Shown here piece after piece: positions 36,079 through 44,640 of a stretch of DNA of 64,000 bases. A model generated the notes under the pieces. The model was not told where the DNA came from and made no database searches. It was given only the letters and a program-made list of their open reading frames with translations. The stretch spans positions 186,001-250,000 of the forward strand of contig NZ_JABBXF010000010.1 in assembly GCF_013030945.1 (NCBI RefSeq), given 5' to 3'. Each line of letters begins with the position of its first letter. Within the stretch, counting starts at the first letter, position 1. A program made the position numbers and the translations under genes. This stretch comes from Streptomyces morookaense (GTDB taxonomy: Bacteria; Actinomycetota; Actinomycetes; Streptomycetales; Streptomycetaceae).

Positions 36079-37227
36079 TTGCACTCCACCGTGCACTCCA
36101 CCGTCATCATCCAGCAGGAACGCTCGCCCGTTCCCAGCCCGCCCCCGGCCCGCAGAAGACCGCAGGACCGGCTCGCCGCACTGGACGGTCTGCGGCTGCT
36201 GGCCGCTCTGATGGTCGTCGCCTATCACTACATCGCCTTCAGCAGCGGAGCCTGGCCGGAGCCCTCGGAGAAACTCTTCCCCACCGCATACGTGCCCGCC
36301 TCCTACGGCTGGCTGGGCGTTCAGCTGTTCTTCCTCATCAGCGGCTTCGTCATCTGCATGAGCGCCTGGGGAAAGAGCATCGGGGATTTCGCCGTATCGC
36401 GCGCGGCACGGCTGTATCCCGCGTACTGGTTCGCCGTTCTCACCGTGTCGCTCGCCGTCGCCCTCTTCCCGGTCGTCAACAGCGCACCCCGGCTGAGCAA
36501 TGTCGCCGTCAACCTCACGATGCTCCAGGACCCCTTCGGGGTGGCTCCGGTCGACGGCGTCTACTGGACCCTGTGGGTGGAGGTCCGCTTCTACCTGCTC
36601 TTCGCACTCGTCGTCGCCTGGCGCGGGCTGACCTACCGGCGGGCCGTGGCCTTCTGCCTGCTGTGGGGCGCCGCCGCGGCCGTCGCCGCCACGGCCGGCA
36701 GCCCGCTGCTCACCACCCTGCTGATGCCCGGCGACGCCTGGTACTTCATCGCCGGCGTCGCCTTCTATCTGATGCACCGGTTCCGCCCCAACCTGCTGCT
36801 CTGGCTGATCGTCGGCGGCTGTTTCCTGGCCGGCCAGCACTTCCTGCTGGAGGCGCACCGCAACGCCGAGCACTACATGGGCCACCGCGTCCCGCAGTGG
36901 CCCAGCGTGCTGCTCCTCGCCCTCTTCTTCGCCGCCCTCGCCGCCGTGGCCCTCGGCCTGACCCGGCGCATCACCTGGGGCCGGCTCTCCACGGCGGGAG
37001 TGCTGACGTACCCGCTGTACCTGCTGCACGAGCGGATGGGCTGGATCGTCATCAAGTACGCCGACGGCCTGCTGCCCAGGCCGCTGCTGCTCGTGACGCT
37101 GGTCACGGTCATGCTGGCGGCCGCCTGGCTGGTCCACCGCCTGGTGGAACGGCCCCTGGCCCGCCTCGTACGGCAGGGACTGCGGCGCGCTCTGGCGGAG
37201 ATCCGGGCCGGGCACGCGCAGGCGTGA
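36079..37227 (+). CDS. Acyltransferase 3 family membrane protein (OafA/YrhL-like), copy 1
   Basis: The 382-residue protein starts with TTG 36079, 4 nt after GGAGGG. ALDGLRLLAALMVVAYHYIAF (about 33-53) holds the family Arg and His. FFLISGFVICMSAWG and RLYPAYWFAV follow in the next loops, and about ten membrane segments in all. These enzymes O-acetylate sugars, peptidoglycan or antibiotics using cytoplasmic acyl-CoA. The next gene is a close paralogue. The first 30 residues are disordered. Substrate unknown. Confidence 0.9.
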   Translation: MHSTVHSTVIIQQERSPVPSPPPARRRPQDRLAALDGLRLLAALMVVAYHYIAFSSGAWPEPSEKLFPTAYVPASYGWLGVQLFFLISGFVICMSAWGKSIGDFAVSRAARLYPAYWFAVLTVSLAVALFPVVNSAPRLSNVAVNLTMLQDPFGVAPVDGVYWTLWVEVRFYLLFALVVAWRGLTYRRAVAFCLLWGAAAAVAATAGSPLLTTLLMPGDAWYFIAGVAFYLMHRFRPNLLLWLIVGGCFLAGQHFLLEAHRNAEHYMGHRVPQWPSVLLLALFFAALAAVALGLTRRITWGRLSTAGVLTYPLYLLHERMGWIVIKYADGLLPRPLLLVTLVTVMLAAAWLVHRLVERPLARLVRQGLRRALAEIRAGHAQA

Positions 37228-37336
37228 ACCGGCCCCGGGGCCGCGAGTCTGTCGCGGCACGCGGGACGGCGGGTGTGTCAGCATGCTCGGGACGGGCCCG
37301 CCGCGGCGGGCCGACACCTCTACCGGAGAGGACGAC

Positions 37337-38545
37337 ATGCGTTTCGCCAACCGCGGCGAAATCGATGGCGGCCGACCCGCCGCCCCCGGGAAGACACCGA
37401 GGCTCTACGCCCTGGACGGGCTGCGCCTCGTCGCCGCCCTCATGGTCGTGCTGTACCACTACACGTACCTGACCGGCGGCTGGGGCACCCGGGACACCAG
37501 ACGGATGTTCTCCGCCATCGAACCGATAACCCGCTACGGCTGGCTGGGCGTGGAAGTCTTCTTCCTCATCAGCGGCTTCGTCATCTGCATGAGCGCCTGG
37601 GGGCGCTCCCTGGGCGACTTCGTCGTCTCCCGCGCCTCCCGCATCTACCCGGCCTACTGGGTCGCGGTGGCGGTCACCGGGACCGTGGTGATGACCTGGC
37701 CGCAGGTGCGCTCCCTGGCCGGCTGGGAGACCGTCGTCACGAACTTCAGCATGCTGCAGCACGGGCTGGGCGTCTGGGACGTGGACGGCGTCTACTGGAC
37801 GCTCTTCGTCGAGCTGAAGTTCTACGTGCTCTTCGCACTGGTCGTCGCCAGAGGCGTCACCTACCGCAGATGCGTGCTCTTCTGCGGCATCTGGACGGTG
37901 GCCGCCGCCACGGCCCCCGCGGTGAACAACAAGCTGCTCGACATGTGGGCGATGCCGCTGTACGCGCCCTACTTCATCGCGGGCATCGCGTTCTATCTGA
38001 TGCACCGGTTCAAGCCGACCGCCCTGCTGTGGGGCATCGTCGTCGTCTCGTACCTGCTCGCCAACCACCATGTGGCCAAGCGGGTGCACGACAACGCCAA
38101 CCATGTGATGGCGCTGTTCCCCGCCCAGCTGGGCGTGCTGGCGGCGTTCGCCGTCATGTCGCTGGTGGCGCTGCGCAAGTTCGACCGCGTGCAGTGGCCC
38201 TGGCTGGCCACCGCGGGCGCGCTCACGTTCCCGCTGTACCTGCTGCACCAGTACATCGGAATGACGGTCGTCTACGGGCTGCGCGAGAAGGTGGCGCCGC
38301 CGCTGCTGGTGACCGGGCTCATCGCGGTGATGCTGGGCGCCGCCTGGCTGATGCACCGGTACGTCGAGCGCCCCCTCGGCAAGTGGCTGCGCACGGCGCT
38401 GCTGAAGGGCATGGAGGAGGTCCGGCGCAACACGCCGGAGCGGGGGCCGCGCCCCGCCGCGCAGGAGCCTGCGCAGGAGCCGGTGGCCGCGCCGCGGCAG
38501 GCGTACGGCTACGCGGAGGTGCCGCGCGCCGCGGCGGACCGCTGA
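37337..38545 (+). CDS. Acyltransferase 3 family membrane protein, copy 2
   Basis: ATG 37337 behind GGAGAGGA gives 402 residues. It shares long stretches with copy 1: ALDGLRLVAALMVVLYHYTYL, GWLGVEVFFLISGFVICMSA, VDGVYWTLFVELKFYVLFAL, AGIAFYLMHRFKPTALLWGI and TFPLYLLHQYIG. The two therefore arose by tandem duplication. It keeps the active His in LYHY. The C-terminal 40 residues are a Pro/Glu/Ala tail absent from copy 1. Ended by a bidirectional hairpin. Confidence 0.9.
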   Translation: MRFANRGEIDGGRPAAPGKTPRLYALDGLRLVAALMVVLYHYTYLTGGWGTRDTRRMFSAIEPITRYGWLGVEVFFLISGFVICMSAWGRSLGDFVVSRASRIYPAYWVAVAVTGTVVMTWPQVRSLAGWETVVTNFSMLQHGLGVWDVDGVYWTLFVELKFYVLFALVVARGVTYRRCVLFCGIWTVAAATAPAVNNKLLDMWAMPLYAPYFIAGIAFYLMHRFKPTALLWGIVVVSYLLANHHVAKRVHDNANHVMALFPAQLGVLAAFAVMSLVALRKFDRVQWPWLATAGALTFPLYLLHQYIGMTVVYGLREKVAPPLLVTGLIAVMLGAAWLMHRYVERPLGKWLRTALLKGMEEVRRNTPERGPRPAAQEPAQEPVAAPRQAYGYAEVPRAAADR

Positions 38546-38548
38546 CCG

Positions 38549-38581
38549 GCAGGGCCCGCTCCCCTCGGGGGCGGGCCCTGC
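38549..38581. terminator. Bidirectional hairpin terminator
   Basis: A 15-pair stem (GCAGGGCCCGCTCCC with one G-U pair) and 3-nt loop lie in the 39-bp gap between two convergent genes. Confidence 0.88.
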
Positions 38582-38584
38582 GGT

Positions 38585-38983
38585 TCACAGGGAGCCGACC
38601 ACCTTGCGCGGGCTGATCCGCACGACGACCCGCTGGGCGTCGTCCTTGGCGGCCGGGTTGAAGTCCGCGTAGTCCTTGCCGGTGTACTTCCGGGACAACT
38701 CGTCGATCAGCTCCTGGCCGCCCTCGGTGGTGAGCGTGGCCGTGCCGCGGACCTCGGCGTAGGTGTAGGGCGCGTTCGGCGGGTTGATCATGACGGTGAC
38801 GCGGGGGTCGCGGCGGAGGTTCTTCTCCTTGCGGCGGCCGACGGTCGTGGAGACGAGCAGGTCGTCGCCGTCGCGCTTGACCCAGGTCACGGAGAGCTGG
38901 GGGCTGCCGTCGGGCTGGACCGTGGCGACGACGGCGAAGACGGGGTTGTCGTCGACGTACTTCTTGAGGTCGTCGGAGAGCAC
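38585..38983 (-). CDS. PPOX-class F420-dependent oxidoreductase
   Basis: The 132-residue split-barrel flavin/F420 protein reads LKKYVDDNPVFAVVATVQPDG, then PQLSVTWVKRDGDDLLVSTTVGRRKEKNLRRDPRVTVMI and YAEVRGTATLTTEGGQELIDELSRKYTGKDY. This matches the single-domain PPOX F420 family widespread in actinobacteria, which reduces diverse substrates (biliverdin and similar). No membrane segment. It is convergent with the acyltransferase and upstream of no operon partner. Confidence 0.88.
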   Translation of the reverse strand: MLSDDLKKYVDDNPVFAVVATVQPDGSPQLSVTWVKRDGDDLLVSTTVGRRKEKNLRRDPRVTVMINPPNAPYTYAEVRGTATLTTEGGQELIDELSRKYTGKDYADFNPAAKDDAQRVVVRISPRKVVGSL

Positions 38984-39064
38984 GGGGGCTCCTTCCGGAG
39001 GAGGCGGGCGGGCGAGGGGTGATCTTTTCTTCCCCTGTCCCGCCCCTTCCCGAAACCGGACCCG

Positions 39065-39574
39065 TCAGCCCGCCGGTACGACCAGGGCCGTCGCCACCGC
39101 CGCCAGGCCCTCGGCGCGGCCCGTCAGGCCGAGGCCGTCCGTCGTCGTGCCGGACACCGAGACGGGCGCCCCGACAGCGGCGGACAGCGCCTTCTGCGCC
39201 TCGTCCCGCCGCTTGCCGATCTTCGGGCGCACGCCGATCACCTGGATGGCGACGTTCCCGATGTCGAACCCTGCCTCGCGCACGATCCGCGCCGCCTCCG
39301 TCAGCAGGGCCACACCGGAGGCACCCGACCACTCCGGCCGGTCCGTGCCGAAGTGCGCACCGAGATCACCGATCCCGGCGGCGGAGAAGAGCGCGTCGCA
39401 CGCGGCGTGCGCGGCGACATCGGCGTCGGAGTGGCCGGCGAGGCCCGTCTCGCCCTCCCACAGCAGGCCCGCGCACCACAGCTCGCGGCCCTCCTCGAAG
39501 GCGTGCACATCCGTGCCGATGCCCACCAGGGGCATCAGGACCCCGGGGGATCCTTGGGGGGACTCAGAAGCCAT
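39065..39574 (-). CDS. ispF: 2-C-methyl-D-erythritol 2,4-cyclodiphosphate synthase
   Basis: The 169-residue protein carries [16 protein letters not shown] with the Asp and His zinc ligands (D-x-H), then [33 protein letters not shown] with the third His ligand. [31 protein letters not shown] is also present. It forms the MEP-pathway trimer producing MEcPP. The first 13 residues are a non-conserved extension; a start at the later Met (residue 14) is possible. Its start overlaps ispD by 11 nt. Confidence 0.95.
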   Translation of the reverse strand: MASESPQGSPGVLMPLVGIGTDVHAFEEGRELWCAGLLWEGETGLAGHSDADVAAHAACDALFSAAGIGDLGAHFGTDRPEWSGASGVALLTEAARIVREAGFDIGNVAIQVIGVRPKIGKRRDEAQKALSAAVGAPVSVSGTTTDGLGLTGRAEGLAAVATALVVPAG

Positions 39575-40316
39575 CGTTGGCCCTCCTGCGGGCGAGTACG
39601 GCCTCGGCCAGGACGAGGTCCAGCGGGCGGGTCACCTTGAAGGCCTCCTCGTGGCCGGGGACGACCACGACCTCGACGCCCAGCCGCTCGACCATGCCGG
39701 CGTCGTCCGTGGCGCCCTCGCCGTCGAAGACGGTCTTGTCGTGGGCCTCCTGCAGCGTCGCGCGGTCGAACCCCTGCGGGGTCTGGACGGCACGCAGCAG
39801 CGCGCGGTCGGGCGTGGCCACGACGGGCTCGGGCCCGTCCTCGCGCGGCTCGACCTGCTTGACGGTGTCCGCGAGGGGCAGCGCGGGGACGACGGCGGGC
39901 GCGCCGTCGCGCACGGCCGCGGCGACGGCGTCGACGGTGTCGACGGGCACCAGCGGGCGGGCGGCGTCGTGGACCAGGACGGCGGTGACGTCGTCGGGGA
40001 GGGCCGCGAGGCCCAGCCGGACGGACTCCTGGCGGGTGGCGCCGCCGGGGACGACCAGGACCTCGGTGCGCTCGCCGAGCGGGAACTCGTCCAGCAGGCT
40101 GCGCACCTCGGCCGCACCCTCGGGCGGGGCGACGACGACGACGAGGGAGACCGCGCGGGAGGCCGCCATGGCCCGTACCGCATGGACCAGCATCGGAGTG
40201 CCGCTGAGGGCACGCAGCGCCTTGGGCGCGCCGGGGCCCAGCCGGATGCCCCGGCCGGCCGCCGGGATGACGGCGGCCGTGCGCGCGGGGGCTGCCGGAG
40301 TGGCTCGGTCGGACAT
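39564..40316 (-). CDS. ispD: 2-C-methyl-D-erythritol 4-phosphate cytidylyltransferase
   Basis: ATG 40316 gives 250 residues. [24 protein letters not shown] (about 14-37) is the CTP-binding AAGxGxRxGxxxPK motif. [19 protein letters not shown] and the late [33 protein letters not shown] complete the family pattern. It makes CDP-methylerythritol in the MEP isoprenoid pathway. It is coupled to ispF. The 273 bp between it and carD show no gene; co-transcription with carD is likely, since no terminator is seen between them. Confidence 0.95.
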   Translation of the reverse strand: MSDRATPAAPARTAAVIPAAGRGIRLGPGAPKALRALSGTPMLVHAVRAMAASRAVSLVVVVAPPEGAAEVRSLLDEFPLGERTEVLVVPGGATRQESVRLGLAALPDDVTAVLVHDAARPLVPVDTVDAVAAAVRDGAPAVVPALPLADTVKQVEPREDGPEPVVATPDRALLRAVQTPQGFDRATLQEAHDKTVFDGEGATDDAGMVERLGVEVVVVPGHEEAFKVTRPLDLVLAEAVLARRRANDGF

Positions 40317-40589
40317 GGCGATGGCGTTCAGGTTTGCTTCCTCGGCTGAATTGGGTATGGCCTCACCGTGCCGGGCACGATGCCCCGACCAGCCCCTTCC
40401 GTGACACTGGTCGGGCCGGCTGCCCGGGCCCGGCACACCGAGTGCGGCGCATCCGGAGCCGGAGATGCCGCAGCGCCCGTCGGGATGATGTTCGTCATCA
40501 CGCGGGCACCGCGGCATTTCACAGCATCCGGCAGGTCGCCGAACCGTCTGGCGTCAAGCTGTGCGTCGGATCGAGTGTCGAACCGTGCG

Positions 40590-41072
40590 TCAGGACGCGA
40601 GGACCTCGTCGAGCAGGGCCTCGGCCTTGTCCTCGTTGGTGTTCTCCGCGAGAGCGAGCTCGCTGACCAGGATCTGTCGCGCCTTGGCGAGCATCCGCTT
40701 CTCACCTGCGGAAAGACCGCGCTCGCGCTCCCGGCGCCACAGGTCGCGCACAACCTCGGCGACCTTGATCACGTCACCGGACGCGAGCTTCTCGAGATTC
40801 GCCTTGTAGCGACGGGACCAGTTCGTCGGCTCTTCCGCGTAGGGCGCGCGGAGCACCTCGAAGACCCGGTCGAGCCCGTCCTGGCCGACCACATCGCGTA
40901 CGCCGACGAACTCGGCATTGTCCGCCGGCACCCGAACCGTCAGGTCACCCTGGGCGACCTTCAGCACCAAGTAGGTCTTGTCCACGCCTTTGATCTGGCG
41001 AGTTTCGATGGCCTCGATCAGCGCGGCCCCGTGATGGGGATAGACCACGGTGTCGCCAACCTTGAACGTCAT
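40590..41072 (-). CDS. carD: CarD-family RNA polymerase-binding regulator
   Basis: The 160-residue protein opens [20 protein letters not shown], continues [20 protein letters not shown] (the RNAP-interacting Tudor-like domain, about 1-65), and has a helical DNA-binding domain with [20 protein letters not shown] including the Trp that wedges into the promoter. CarD stabilises open complexes at rRNA and other promoters and is essential in mycobacteria. TAGACT at 41100-41105 on the minus strand is a plausible -10. A 39-bp palindrome lies 300 bp upstream. Confidence 0.95.
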   Translation of the reverse strand: MTFKVGDTVVYPHHGAALIEAIETRQIKGVDKTYLVLKVAQGDLTVRVPADNAEFVGVRDVVGQDGLDRVFEVLRAPYAEEPTNWSRRYKANLEKLASGDVIKVAEVVRDLWRRERERGLSAGEKRMLAKARQILVSELALAENTNEDKAEALLDEVLAS

Positions 41073-41672
41073 GTGACAGGTACCCCTTCCGTGGCTATCC
41101 AGTCTAACACGGGAACTGCCCGTTCTGAATGGCGTTTCCGCAGGTCAGGGCATATCTCGGGGCTTGACAACAGCAACCGGGACGTGCTGCGGAGGGGTTC
41201 CGGAAGCGGGTATTCGCAGGTCGGAGCCGGTCTCCGGGCGGGACGAAACACGCGCGTCACCCGCTCCGGGCGGGGCTCGCGGGCGGCCGAACGTCCCGTT
41301 TTGCCGGGGTCCGGTCGGCCGAGTTCCGGTACTCCGTTCGGGGCGCACCCGCCCTTCCGGGCACCGATTCCGGAATTGATCAAGCCGTACTTGATCAATT
41401 CCGGAAGTTCTTCCCGGCCGTCTTCGCATTCTGCGCCGATAATCCGCGCGAGCGCCCCCGCGTACTCCATCGACGACTTCCCGGCCGCCGCACCGGCGAT
41501 ATTCGGCCGCGGCCTGCCCGGGGCCCGGCAAGCAGCATGCGGGAGGGGGCGGCCGGGCACCGGAGTGGACCATGGGGCGGGTCGGGTGCGGCGGCCCCAC
41601 GGCGGCTCGGTAACCTAAGCGCGCTGACACACCCTTTATCTCGTCTACCTCGTCCAAGGAGATGCCGCCGCC
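41073..41672. other. 600-bp divergent intergenic region, carD / exported lipoprotein
   Basis: No convincing gene. It holds the likely carD promoter near 41100, GC-rich low-complexity sequence, the 39-bp palindrome (41368-41406), a lower-GC patch around it, and the leader of the lipoprotein gene. An antisense frame (41069-41560) crosses it but has arginine-rich composition and no ribosome site. Confidence 0.6.
41368..41406. repeat. 17-bp perfect inverted repeat, 5-nt spacer
   Basis: TTCCGGAATTGATCAAG, CCGTA, then the exact complement. The arms are AT-richer than their surroundings, contain the sub-palindromes TTCCGGAA and TTGATCAA, and have no U-tract, so this is more like an operator or protein-binding cruciform than a terminator. 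Confidence 0.9.
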
Positions 41673-42335
41673 GTGAGCAGCAGCCTTCGACGCGGCGCTC
41701 TCGCCGCTACCGCCCTCGTGCTCTCGATCGCCCCGCTCTCCGCCTGTGCGGCGGGCAACAGCGCGCAGACGCTGCAGGTCAAGCCGGACAACGCCGAGAC
41801 CTCGGTCGGCGACATCAAGCTGCAGAACATCAACGTCATCACCCAGCCGGAGCAGTCCGCCAACGGCCCGGCCGTGGTCACCGGCAAGATCTTCAACAAC
41901 GGCCGCACGGACCAGCAGCTGCGCTCGATCAGCTTCCCGGGCAAGAACGTCACGGTGAACCTGAGCCCCGCCAAGGGCGCCGGCGCGCTGGTGGTGCCCG
42001 CGGGCGGTTCGCTGACCCTGGGCGGCAAGGACAACGCCTCCGCCGTGCTCCCGAAGGGCCGTGAGGGCTTCAAGGACGGCGACTCCCAGCAGGTGGCGTT
42101 CGACTTCAGCAACACGGGCGAGGTCAAGGTCGGCGCCTTCGTCTACCCGGCGAAGAGCTTCTTCAAGGACTGGGGCCCGAGCAACCCGGCCCCGGCTGCC
42201 TCCCAGTCCTCCCAGCCCGGCCAGCAGCAGCCCGGCCAGCAGCAGTCCGCCAAGCCGGGCCAGCCCGGTCAGCAGGCCGGTGCCAAGCCGGGCTCGAGCG
42301 AGTCGCCGCAGGCCGGCCAGCACGCCCAGCACTGA
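41673..42335 (+). CDS. Exported lipoprotein (copper-chaperone-like DUF461 type)
   Basis: The 220-residue protein starts with GTG 41673 behind AAGGAG. The lipobox is LSAC with Cys25 after a signal of about 24 residues. The mature domain has repeated beta strands (TSVGDIKLQNINVITQPEQS, GPAVVTGKIFNNGRTDQQLRS, VNLSPAKGAGALVVPAGGSL), like small secreted PCu(A)C/DUF461-related proteins. The C-terminal 45 residues are Gln/Pro/Ser-rich with Q-P-G-Q repeats. No His/Met metal cluster is obvious, so copper binding is only a family guess. Ended by a long hairpin. Confidence 0.8.
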   Translation: MSSSLRRGALAATALVLSIAPLSACAAGNSAQTLQVKPDNAETSVGDIKLQNINVITQPEQSANGPAVVTGKIFNNGRTDQQLRSISFPGKNVTVNLSPAKGAGALVVPAGGSLTLGGKDNASAVLPKGREGFKDGDSQQVAFDFSNTGEVKVGAFVYPAKSFFKDWGPSNPAPAASQSSQPGQQQPGQQQSAKPGQPGQQAGAKPGSSESPQAGQHAQH

Positions 42336-42351
42336 GCCCGGAGACGGGACC

Positions 42352-42397
42352 AGAAGGGGAGGGCCCGGAAGCATCCGCTTCCGGGCCCTCCCCTTCT
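42352..42397. terminator. 21-bp perfect hairpin, bidirectional
   Basis: AGAAGGGGAGGGCCCGGAAG and one further base pair with their complement around a 4-nt loop (ATCC). It separates the lipoprotein gene from the convergent phoP gene. Confidence 0.92.
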
Positions 42398-42416
42398 GTC
42401 GTGCGTGCCGTACGGC

Positions 42417-43097
42417 CTACGGCTCGAACTTGTAGCCGAGGCCGCGCACCGTCACCAGGTAGCGCGGGGCACCCGGGTCCGGCTCGATCTTGGCGCGCAG
42501 GCGCTTGACGTGCACGTCCAGCGTCTTGGTGTCACCGACGTAGTCCGCGCCCCAGACGCGGTCGATGAGCTGCATGCGCGTCAGCACACGGCCCGCGTTG
42601 CGCAGCAGCATCTCCAGCAGGTCGAACTCCTTCAGCGGCAGGTCGACCTTGCCGCCCGACACCGTGACGACATGCCGGTCGACGTCCATCCGGACGGGGC
42701 CGGCCTCCAGGGCCGCCGGGGTCACCTCCTCGGGCTCGCCTCGGCGGCGCAGCACGGCGCGGATGCGGGCCACCAGCTCACGGGAGGAGAAGGGCTTGGT
42801 GACGTAGTCGTCGGCTCCTATCTCCAGGCCGACGACCTTGTCGATCTCGCTGTCCTTGGCCGTGACCATGATCACGGGCACATTGGAGCGGCTGCGCAGC
42901 TGCCGGCAGACCTCGGTGCCGGGCAGGCCCGGCAGCATCAGGTCGAGCAGGACCAGGTCGGCGCCGTTGCGTTCGAACTCGTCCAGCCCGTCGGGGCCGG
43001 TCGTCGCGATGGCGACCTCGAAGCCCTCCTTGCGGAGCATGTAGGACAACGCGTCGCTGAAGGATTCCTCGTCCTCTACAACGAGCACTCGGGTCAC
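42417..43097 (-). CDS. phoP: Phosphate response regulator PhoP
   Basis: GTG 43097 gives 226 residues. The receiver domain begins TRVLVVEDEESFSDAL, with phosphorylation site Asp52 (VLLDLMLPG), Thr in VTAKDS and Lys in DDYVTKPFSSREL. An OmpR/PhoB winged helix ends in LTRMQLIDRVWGADYVGDTKTLDVHVKRLR and VRGLGYKFEP. It controls phosphate scavenging and secondary metabolism in streptomycetes by binding PHO boxes. It is downstream of phoR in the same operon, 64 nt apart. Confidence 0.95.
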   Translation of the reverse strand: MTRVLVVEDEESFSDALSYMLRKEGFEVAIATTGPDGLDEFERNGADLVLLDLMLPGLPGTEVCRQLRSRSNVPVIMVTAKDSEIDKVVGLEIGADDYVTKPFSSRELVARIRAVLRRRGEPEEVTPAALEAGPVRMDVDRHVVTVSGGKVDLPLKEFDLLEMLLRNAGRVLTRMQLIDRVWGADYVGDTKTLDVHVKRLRAKIEPDPGAPRYLVTVRGLGYKFEP

Positions 43098-43161
43098 GGA
43101 AAGACCTCCGGTCGGGTCTCTGGGGAGTACGGCGCGGTGGGGGAAAGGGGACCTGCGGGTG

Positions 43162-44442
43162 TCACGGGTGGCCCCCCGGGGCGGGAAGGGATTCGGGGAC
43201 GAAGGGGTCGGCGGGGCCGTCGGCCGGGTCGTCGAAGGCGGGGCCGTCCGGCAGGGGGCCACGGACCCGCTCGGCCCGCGCGCGGTCGCGGACGGAGCCG
43301 GCCTCCGGCAGGCGGAGGGTGAAGGTGGACCCCTGGCCCTCGGCGCTCCACACGGTGACCTCGCCGCCGTGCGAGGCGACCACGTGCTTGACGATCGACA
43401 GGCCCAGGCCCGTGCCGCCGGTGGCCCGGGAGCGGGCGGGGTCGACGCGGTAGAAGCGCTCGAAGACGCGCTCGCGGTCCTTCTCCGAGATGCCGATGCC
43501 CTGGTCGGTGACGGCGATCTCGATGAGGTCGCCGCCGGGCGCGGCCACCCGGCGGGCGGCGATGCCCACGCGGGTGCGCGCGGGGCTGTAGTTGACGGCG
43601 TTCTCCACGAGATTGCCCAGGGCGGCGGCGAGCTGGCCGCGGTTGCCCCAGACGTGCAGGTCGGCGGTGCCGCCCGCGGCCATGGTGATCTGCTTGGTGC
43701 CGGCCTGGTGGCGGCAGCGGTCGATGGCCTCGGCGACGAGCTCGTCCACCCGGACCGGCTCGGCGTCCTCCAGCGGGTCGTCGTTCTGCACCCGGGAGAG
43801 GTCGATGAGCTCCTGGACGAGGTTGGTCAGCCGTGTCGACTCGATCTGCATCCGGCCCGCGAAGCGGGTGACCGCCTCGGGGTCGTCGGCGGCGTCCATG
43901 ACGGCCTCGGAGAGCAGGGAGAGCGCGCCGACCGGGGTCTTGAGCTCGTGGCTGACGTTGGCGACGAAGTCGCGGCGGACGGCCTCGATGCGGCGGGCCT
44001 CGGTGAGGTCCTCGACGAGCAGCAGCACCAGCCGGGAGCCGAGCGGGGCGACCCGGGCGGAGACGGCGAGGGCTTCCCCGCGGCCGGTGCCGCGGCGCGG
44101 CAGGTCGAGCTCGACCTGGCGTATCTCGCCGTCACGGCGGGTGTCGCGGGCCATCTGCAGCATGGGCTCGACGGAGAGCCTGCCGCCGCGGACGAGGCCG
44201 AGCGCGTACGCGGCGGAGCTGGCCTTGACGACGGCGTCGCCCTCGTCGAGCACGACCGCGGAGGACCGGAGCACCGACAGGACGGTGTCCACCCCGGGCG
44301 GCAGGACGGCGTCGGTGTGCAGGGAGCTCCGGGTGGGGCGGGCCTGGTCCCGCTCGCTCCAGCGGAACGCCAGCATGGCGATCACGCCGGTGCACAGACC
44401 GGCGACCGCTGCTGCGGCGGCGACCGCCGCGTTCACGTTCAT
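43162..44442 (-). CDS. phoR: Phosphate sensor histidine kinase PhoR
   Basis: The 426-residue protein has one membrane segment (about 8-26) and hardly any outer part, so it senses from the inside or through partners. A PAS-like region follows (about 55-145), then HisKA with FVANVSHELKTPVGAL (His165), and HATPase with NLVENAVNYSP (N box), DQGIGISEKDRERVFERFYRVD (G1/F) and GGTGLGLSIVKHVV (G2). The C-terminal 50 residues are acidic and disordered. It is transcribed divergently from phoU across the PHO box. Confidence 0.95.
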   Translation of the reverse strand: MNVNAAVAAAAAVAGLCTGVIAMLAFRWSERDQARPTRSSLHTDAVLPPGVDTVLSVLRSSAVVLDEGDAVVKASSAAYALGLVRGGRLSVEPMLQMARDTRRDGEIRQVELDLPRRGTGRGEALAVSARVAPLGSRLVLLLVEDLTEARRIEAVRRDFVANVSHELKTPVGALSLLSEAVMDAADDPEAVTRFAGRMQIESTRLTNLVQELIDLSRVQNDDPLEDAEPVRVDELVAEAIDRCRHQAGTKQITMAAGGTADLHVWGNRGQLAAALGNLVENAVNYSPARTRVGIAARRVAAPGGDLIEIAVTDQGIGISEKDRERVFERFYRVDPARSRATGGTGLGLSIVKHVVASHGGEVTVWSAEGQGSTFTLRLPEAGSVRDRARAERVRGPLPDGPAFDDPADGPADPFVPESLPAPGGHP

Positions 44443-44515
44443 GCATCCAGGTTATGCGGGCGCACCGACACCTCCACAGCCAAACGGGGGGCACCTCGAA
44501 CACACGTTGCCGAGA

Positions 44516-44548
44516 GTTCACCTTGAGGTCAGGACCGGTTCACTCCGG
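44516..44548. promoter_or_regulatory. PHO box, three 11-bp direct repeat units
   Basis: GTTCACCTTGA, GGTCAGGACCG and GTTCACTCCGG follow each other without gaps. Units 1 and 3 match the GTTCACC-type PhoP half-site well, unit 2 less so (GGTCA). It lies in the phoR/phoU divergent region, as expected for autoregulation. Confidence 0.88.
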
Positions 44549-44640
44549 ATGACGGAAGCCGTCGGATTCCGGCCGGAACGTGGGACCGTGACGGGGCAAC
44601 CCGGCCATCCGCGGAACTCGGAACGAGAGAAGGACAGGAC

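Noticed and set aside
41069-41560. 163-codon minus-strand frame across the carD upstream gap
   Set aside because: It reads through the 39-bp palindrome, has Arg/Pro-rich composition, no ribosome site, and would overlap the carD promoter.
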